Shown one piece after another: positions 35,101 through 41,100 of a stretch of DNA of 64,000 nt. The notes beneath the pieces were generated by a model. It was not told the origin of the DNA, searched no databases, and saw only the letters and a program-made list of their open reading frames with translations. A program made the position numbers and the translations under genes. Positions within the stretch are counted from its first letter, which is position 1, and every line of letters starts with the position of its first letter. The stretch is from positions 54,166-118,165 of the forward strand of contig NW_026970937.1 in NCBI RefSeq assembly GCF_963678635.1. The letters run 5' to 3'. The DNA comes from Symsagittifera roscoffensis. Lineage: Eukaryota > Xenacoelomorpha > Acoela > Convolutidae.

Positions 35101-38100
35101 CCTTCGCCATGCAGCTCGTCGGTCCGCCTAACATTTCAGCTGAATCTAACCCTACCAAGGGATCCCAATATAGCACAGAGTCGGGAAAGAGTTCTTTTGG
35201 CGGAATTAGCGGAGGAGGAAACTTGGGTCTAGTTGTATCGGTGTCGGGAAGAAGACATTCAACAAGCGAAGTGTCCCCTTCGAAACTAAACAACAATCTC
35301 TCTCCTCCAGGAGTGTTCAAAGTGCCAGGTTCCATAGCACCCTCAGTCATGACTGCACAGCCGATGTCTGCAAGTGGAAGCAAGATGGGTCCTGGTAGTA
35401 GTAACAGACATCACAGTTCTATGGCGGTGGTGATGGAAGAAAGATTCCAGTTCCAGGGAGATAGAGATGGTTTGGGGTCTTGTGAGGAGACTCCTCCGAG
35501 TAATATGCGACGCAGCTTCAAGCCCAGACCCATACACATTCCCAAGCATATCTCAACTGGTGTCTTCCGAAGCTGCCTCAAATCTCCCAGGTGAGCAAAT
35601 TGATTATTGTTTCAATCAAAGACACGCTTATTTCGGACTTAAATTGAAAAGAAAAATATTGATGCACTTAGATATAATGCACTTTTTGAGTCCAATTGAA
35701 ATTTATCTGCTGAAAGTGTCGTAATTAGCACTCTCCAAATACGAACATGGAAATGGCGCAAAAAAAAACGTGAACGATTTCTAATTTCGAAAGTGGAAAT
35801 TATTTTTAAAATTTCCCAGCGGAATAAAAACTTTACCTATTGGTCCAGTTTTCTCAAGTTGGGTTCATGTTATCAAAAAAGTGCCAATCATAAATGGTTC
35901 TAGAAGTTTAAAGAGCTTAAAGGGCATCTACTTCTTTGAAGTTCGAAAGTTGAGATTTTTTTCAACATTACTCTTTTCCAATCTTTGATTAGCTGTTCTG
36001 TAAATTAAGTTTAATTGAAAAAATCGATCATATCGATCAATGTTTGTTTATTGAGGCTTTGAAGAAAGCCATTAACGCTTTTAAAACTATTTTGAGTTTG
36101 TTTTTGTTTGTTTTTATTCGAAAAATATCTAGCGCAGATTTCTAGTAGCAAAATGTTCTTAATAAGCATTTTGGAAGATTTCTGTCAGTGTTGTCTTTAA
36201 TTGTTTGACCTGTGACTTAGACTGAGTGTGGGTGGGTATGGAAGTGGCGCTGCTCTGATGAGTGGGGGATTTGGACTGGAGAGTGCCCCCTACACTCCCC
36301 CTCCGATGCTCACCCCCAAGAGACTGGGACCAGGGCTGTTCACCGGCAACTTCCCAAACGCCTCCTTTGAGAACAGACAACTCCGAAGAAGTGAGTAGTG
36401 GCGCAGTACCTATATGAACTATTAGTTTACCCATTAAATTCAGACAAAAAGTGATCCATTTATGAACCTCAAAATAAATTTATAACCGCCGCCCATGCTA
36501 ATATTTCATCAGCTTTCAGCTCTGATAGAGATAAGTTATTTTTGTTCCCTAAAACTTTGGTTCGACTCTTAAGATTCGTTGAAACTATCTGCAAAAGTTG
36601 AAAGGCCGAAATGAAATCGTTGATTGTGCTGAATCTGTGTACAGAATATCGTAACATGATAGTGTCTGTTGTAAATCTGTCTGTGATTCAGTATTTTTTT
36701 AAACCATATACCAAGGTTGCTTTTTAGTGTCAATTAGCTTAAAAAAAGCTAAAGTGTTCCTCAATTTTTTGTGCGAAAACAGCGTCACGCGTAAAAACCG
36801 TTTTAACACGGCATCACAGTTGATCAGTTTTCATCCTTTCCATTTAAAAATCTTGAAAATCAAAGAGCAATAGTTTTTTGTTTCCTTGCGTTCATTGAAT
36901 TTTTCCAAATGTATGTTGGCTATGTTTACGACTAATATTATAAGCTTGTTATAAGTCTATTATATTTGCTTTGTTAGCTCGAAATTAGATTAAATATCAA
37001 AAATTTCAAACCAGTTTTTCTTGACACTGAAAACTTTGAAATTTTTGGATGTCGTTCGAAACAAGAATGAAAAGGCTGAAAGCAATCATAAAAACAAACA
37101 CAGAATCTCCTTTTCAAAAATTTTCTAACTCAGTTTATTTCCCGGTGTTTTTTAAAATCAAAGTTTATACAAAATTTGGCTTTACACTCGACTTGCTTGA
37201 AAAGTGTGGGTGACTTTAGTTAATTATATTCCTAATTAGATTTGTGTTTTTTATTGCTTTGTAAATCTTTGGTCACTCTATCGCTTGTGTTTGCGAAGCT
37301 GCAACTTCGCGTCTGTGCAATAAGTTGAAATTCAGTAATACATCCAATGCATCTGGTTCAGCAGTCACGCACCTCCTTAAGACGACAAAGGAGTGTGGTT
37401 CCATTCCGGCCGAGACCTGTTTTTTTTGTAAACTGTAAATTTTCGGCTTAGAGTTTAGATTTTAGTCTGTCTGCTTATTTTGTCGGCTGAGAAAGATAAG
37501 CGCTAAATGAAGTATCCAAAACTAGTTTTATTCGTAATATAATCTCATAATACTCACTCCTAAGTTTTTTATCCTAAAAATTTAAAAAACACTCAATTTC
37601 CATATAACGAGCGTGACTCGCTCGAAATTAGACTGAATCTCAAAAATTTCAAACCAGTGTTACTCGACAATGGGACAACTTTTTGAAAGTTTTAGTGTTC
37701 ACATCACGGTTGAAAGGGTTTTAATATGATGTATCACTCGGCCTATTCCGATGATTATTTGTGGCACATGACAACAAAACATCCGAGTACAAAGTTCCTC
37801 TCCATTTTCAGTGGTCGGAGCAAAAAAAAAATATGACCTATAGAACCAGTTTTCTCTAATTTGTTGCTTTTATGAACAAAATTTTAATCAGAAAGGATCG
37901 TTGAAATCGAAAGAGCTTAATTGTTATGTTATTTTTTCTTCGAATTTCCGTAATTGAAAAGTGTCAATCGTTTTTTTTTGCTTTCTTGGGTTCTTTGACG
38001 CTTTTCCAGCCATCTGTGTGTTTTGTATATTTGATCGAGTCGATGTAATGATCTTGTGCATGTAAAAGTTGAGATGTGTTTAATTGTGATTTAGGTGAAC

Positions 38101-41100
38101 GATCGGGGAGCTTCAGTGCGGACATAGCTAATATGAATGAGCCGGAACTGGAGCCGAAGATCAATGTCGGAGCATCGTTCCAAGCAGAATTGCCCCCCTC
38201 TCCTTCCACCCCAGGGGGGTTGGATGAGATAGAAGATAGGGCAGTCCTTTTGTGGGCACCCATGTTTGACTGGTCCGTAAACGACATCGAGAGTGAGTGA
38301 TTGAGATTGAGGCCAATGTTGAGAAATAACTGATTGATTATTAATTAGAATCAATTATTAGTAATAACAGATTGAAGGGTAATTGATTGATTGGAGAGTT
38401 TAATTTGGCTATCAGGTCATATTTCTTTATCCTGCCTAATACAAAGCCACGATTTTATCGAGACTTTAAGCTGAGTTAAGGTTGACGTAGGGGTGAAGTA
38501 TAATATGACGCCCGCCATCATCGTGCAGACTTTTTCTTATGCTAAGCTATGGTTCGTGTGATATGTATGTTTTGTATTATTTAGTCGACCAGTATCTGTC
38601 GGCGGCGAACTCCTGCTGTGTGAATGGGGGAGGGGGCAACACTGAGCTGGCCTTCCACCAATTGGCGAAGGCGGGGGGCAATGTGAAGGTTGCCATGCGT
38701 AGTCTGCTGCAGAGAAGACAAAAACTCCACCTCACAGACCCTCTGTCAGACTATCACTACCAGAGTAAGACAAACTTGGAACACTTTCTTTATTACATAG
38801 AGTGCGTCCCCCATTTACATATGCATAGCTAAATAAAGGCATTCTAGTTCCTAGTTCTTTTCCACCACCCCCACCCCCCCCCCCCTTTTCAAATTCAACT
38901 TTGAAAAACTATTTTAACAATATCATAATGCAATGAAATTTGGCACAATGAACAAACTAACAATTGTGAACAGTTTTTTTCTTCATACCTTACATTGTAG
39001 CATAGTTCGTTTAGCCATAATAACACGGAAAACAGCTGGAAAATTAGACTTTTTGAAAGGTGGGGGAAAGTGGAAAAGAGCCGACATTCTAAATTACAGT
39101 TCTAATTTCTAAATTAGAGTTCTAATTTTTAATTTCTATTTTCATTACAGTTCTAATTTGTTGTTATTTGTATCAACTTTTTCATACAGTGAATCACGAA
39201 TCGTATTTTAAGAAATACGCTCCTCAGTCGAGTCTTATTCGAAAGGTAAAATATCTTGGGAATATCGCTGTAAAAACGAACAGAAATACTTCGCGATGGG
39301 TTCTCGTATCTCATACTTATCACGAACGTCTGTTTTAGATGGTGCTTACTGGTCCACCGAGGAGAAGCAAGTGTTCGTGAGATGCTGGAGCTCATTCGGA
39401 AAGGACTTCTACGCTATGGCTAAATATGTACAAACACCAAATATTTACCTAATGAACAGTTTTAACGAGGAGCTCGTTTCTGATTCAAATTTTTGGAACT
39501 AAAAGTACTTGAAATTATTAAGGTCTTACGCTGTTTTCTAATGTTTCGTGAATCTCAGTTCAGATTGTGTATACTGTTTTTTAGCTGACGAGCAAGCGAC
39601 TGTCTGACATAGTGGAGTACTACTACTGTTGGAAGCTAATATCCCCAGACTACAAGAAGATGAAGAACAGTGGGGGAGATACGATCTCACACAAGAAAAT
39701 GACAGCTGTCAGTCCAGCCTCGAGTATCCACAGACAGAGTAGCAGTGCTAGTAGCATTGGCAGTACAGGTAGTGGGAAGGACTGTGAGTTGATGAGTAAT
39801 AACATGGACCAGAAACAGAGGCAGAGAACAAGAGTGGCGAGTAGCGGGTTTGGGGGACTAAGTAGGAGTGGTAGTGTGAGCGAGTCCCCCTCGTGGCATT
39901 TAGGAGGGGGGTTGAGTGCGGAGAAGAAGCGACGCAAGTTAAGTTGTCAGTGGGACAGTTGTCATTCCCAGTTCGACTCAATAACAGCTCTCAATGCCCA
40001 TTTGATGTCTGTGCATGGAGCAAATCCTAGTCCAGTTACACCTGGATTGGTGGGTAGCCAAGGTCACGTGATGTCCATGTTGTCTCGAACTCATTCGGAG
40101 TCGGACGTGGGCGAAGTGGAAGCACAACAGCAGTACAGAAGGACGCCTCCGGGAACACTCACGGAAGGCGAAGTTGTACCTGGAACCAGAATTGTCACTC
40201 CTGAGAATGGATCACCGCAAGGAAGTAATATCAGCCATAATAATCGCTCTCTCGTGGAAGTGAAGAAGGAACAGGCCTTTGGCCAGGGTTCTGATGTTGG
40301 AGGGAGAGGAGGCAGTTATTCTAAGTCACCAGTGACAGACGAGACGGTGTTAGAGTTGTCGCCTGCCTCCAATGGTCACTTTCCCTGCGAGATATGTGGA
40401 AAGTAAGAATCCAGCTTGATAGTTTCAGCAGTTTAATATCTGTAAAATAGAAAGATCAAAATGAAGTTGTTGGAATCTCAATACTCATACTAAAAATTAT
40501 GAATTCTTTCGTAACACCTATGCACATCAAAGTTAGTAATTAGTCCCAAAATCCCAGGTTAATTAAGAGTCGATGAGCCTAGTTCAGACTCTTATATAGG
40601 TCGTGATGTTTTTTTTTCAGGAAAAGTGTTGAAATTTGTTCACGCTCAAATTTGATTTTTCGCGGTTTGACTTTTGATTTCTTTTTAAGTTCTGTTCTTG
40701 TTTTGTTTTAAGGAAGGCAAACTCCACTATCGAACAGCAAAAGTGTAAAGGTCACGAAAAACGTGATCGATTTGTAGTTTCGAATGACAATGGCAATACG
40801 TTTTGGATGATTAAGATTCCAATTTCAGATCGTAGTTTAGTTGTTTCTTTTTTAAATGATTTCTTTTTGAGTTTTGAGTCTTTCAGTTTACTAATTTGGC
40901 GGCATATTCATGTCGAAAATGTGGCAAAATTAGGTTCGGCAAAGAATAAAGTTCAAATGTCGTAGACATCGAAAGTGGAATTTAATTTTCAGATTTCCTA
41001 GAGGAATAAAAACAATTTTCTGTTGATCCAGTTTTTTTTTACAAATTGAGTAAATTGTATCAAAGAAGTGTCAATAATCAATATTTCTTGAAAGTCAGAA

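Noticed and set aside
33148..35383. Minus-strand frames across TRERF1-like exon 4
   Set aside because: Antisense shadows of a well-supported coding exon.
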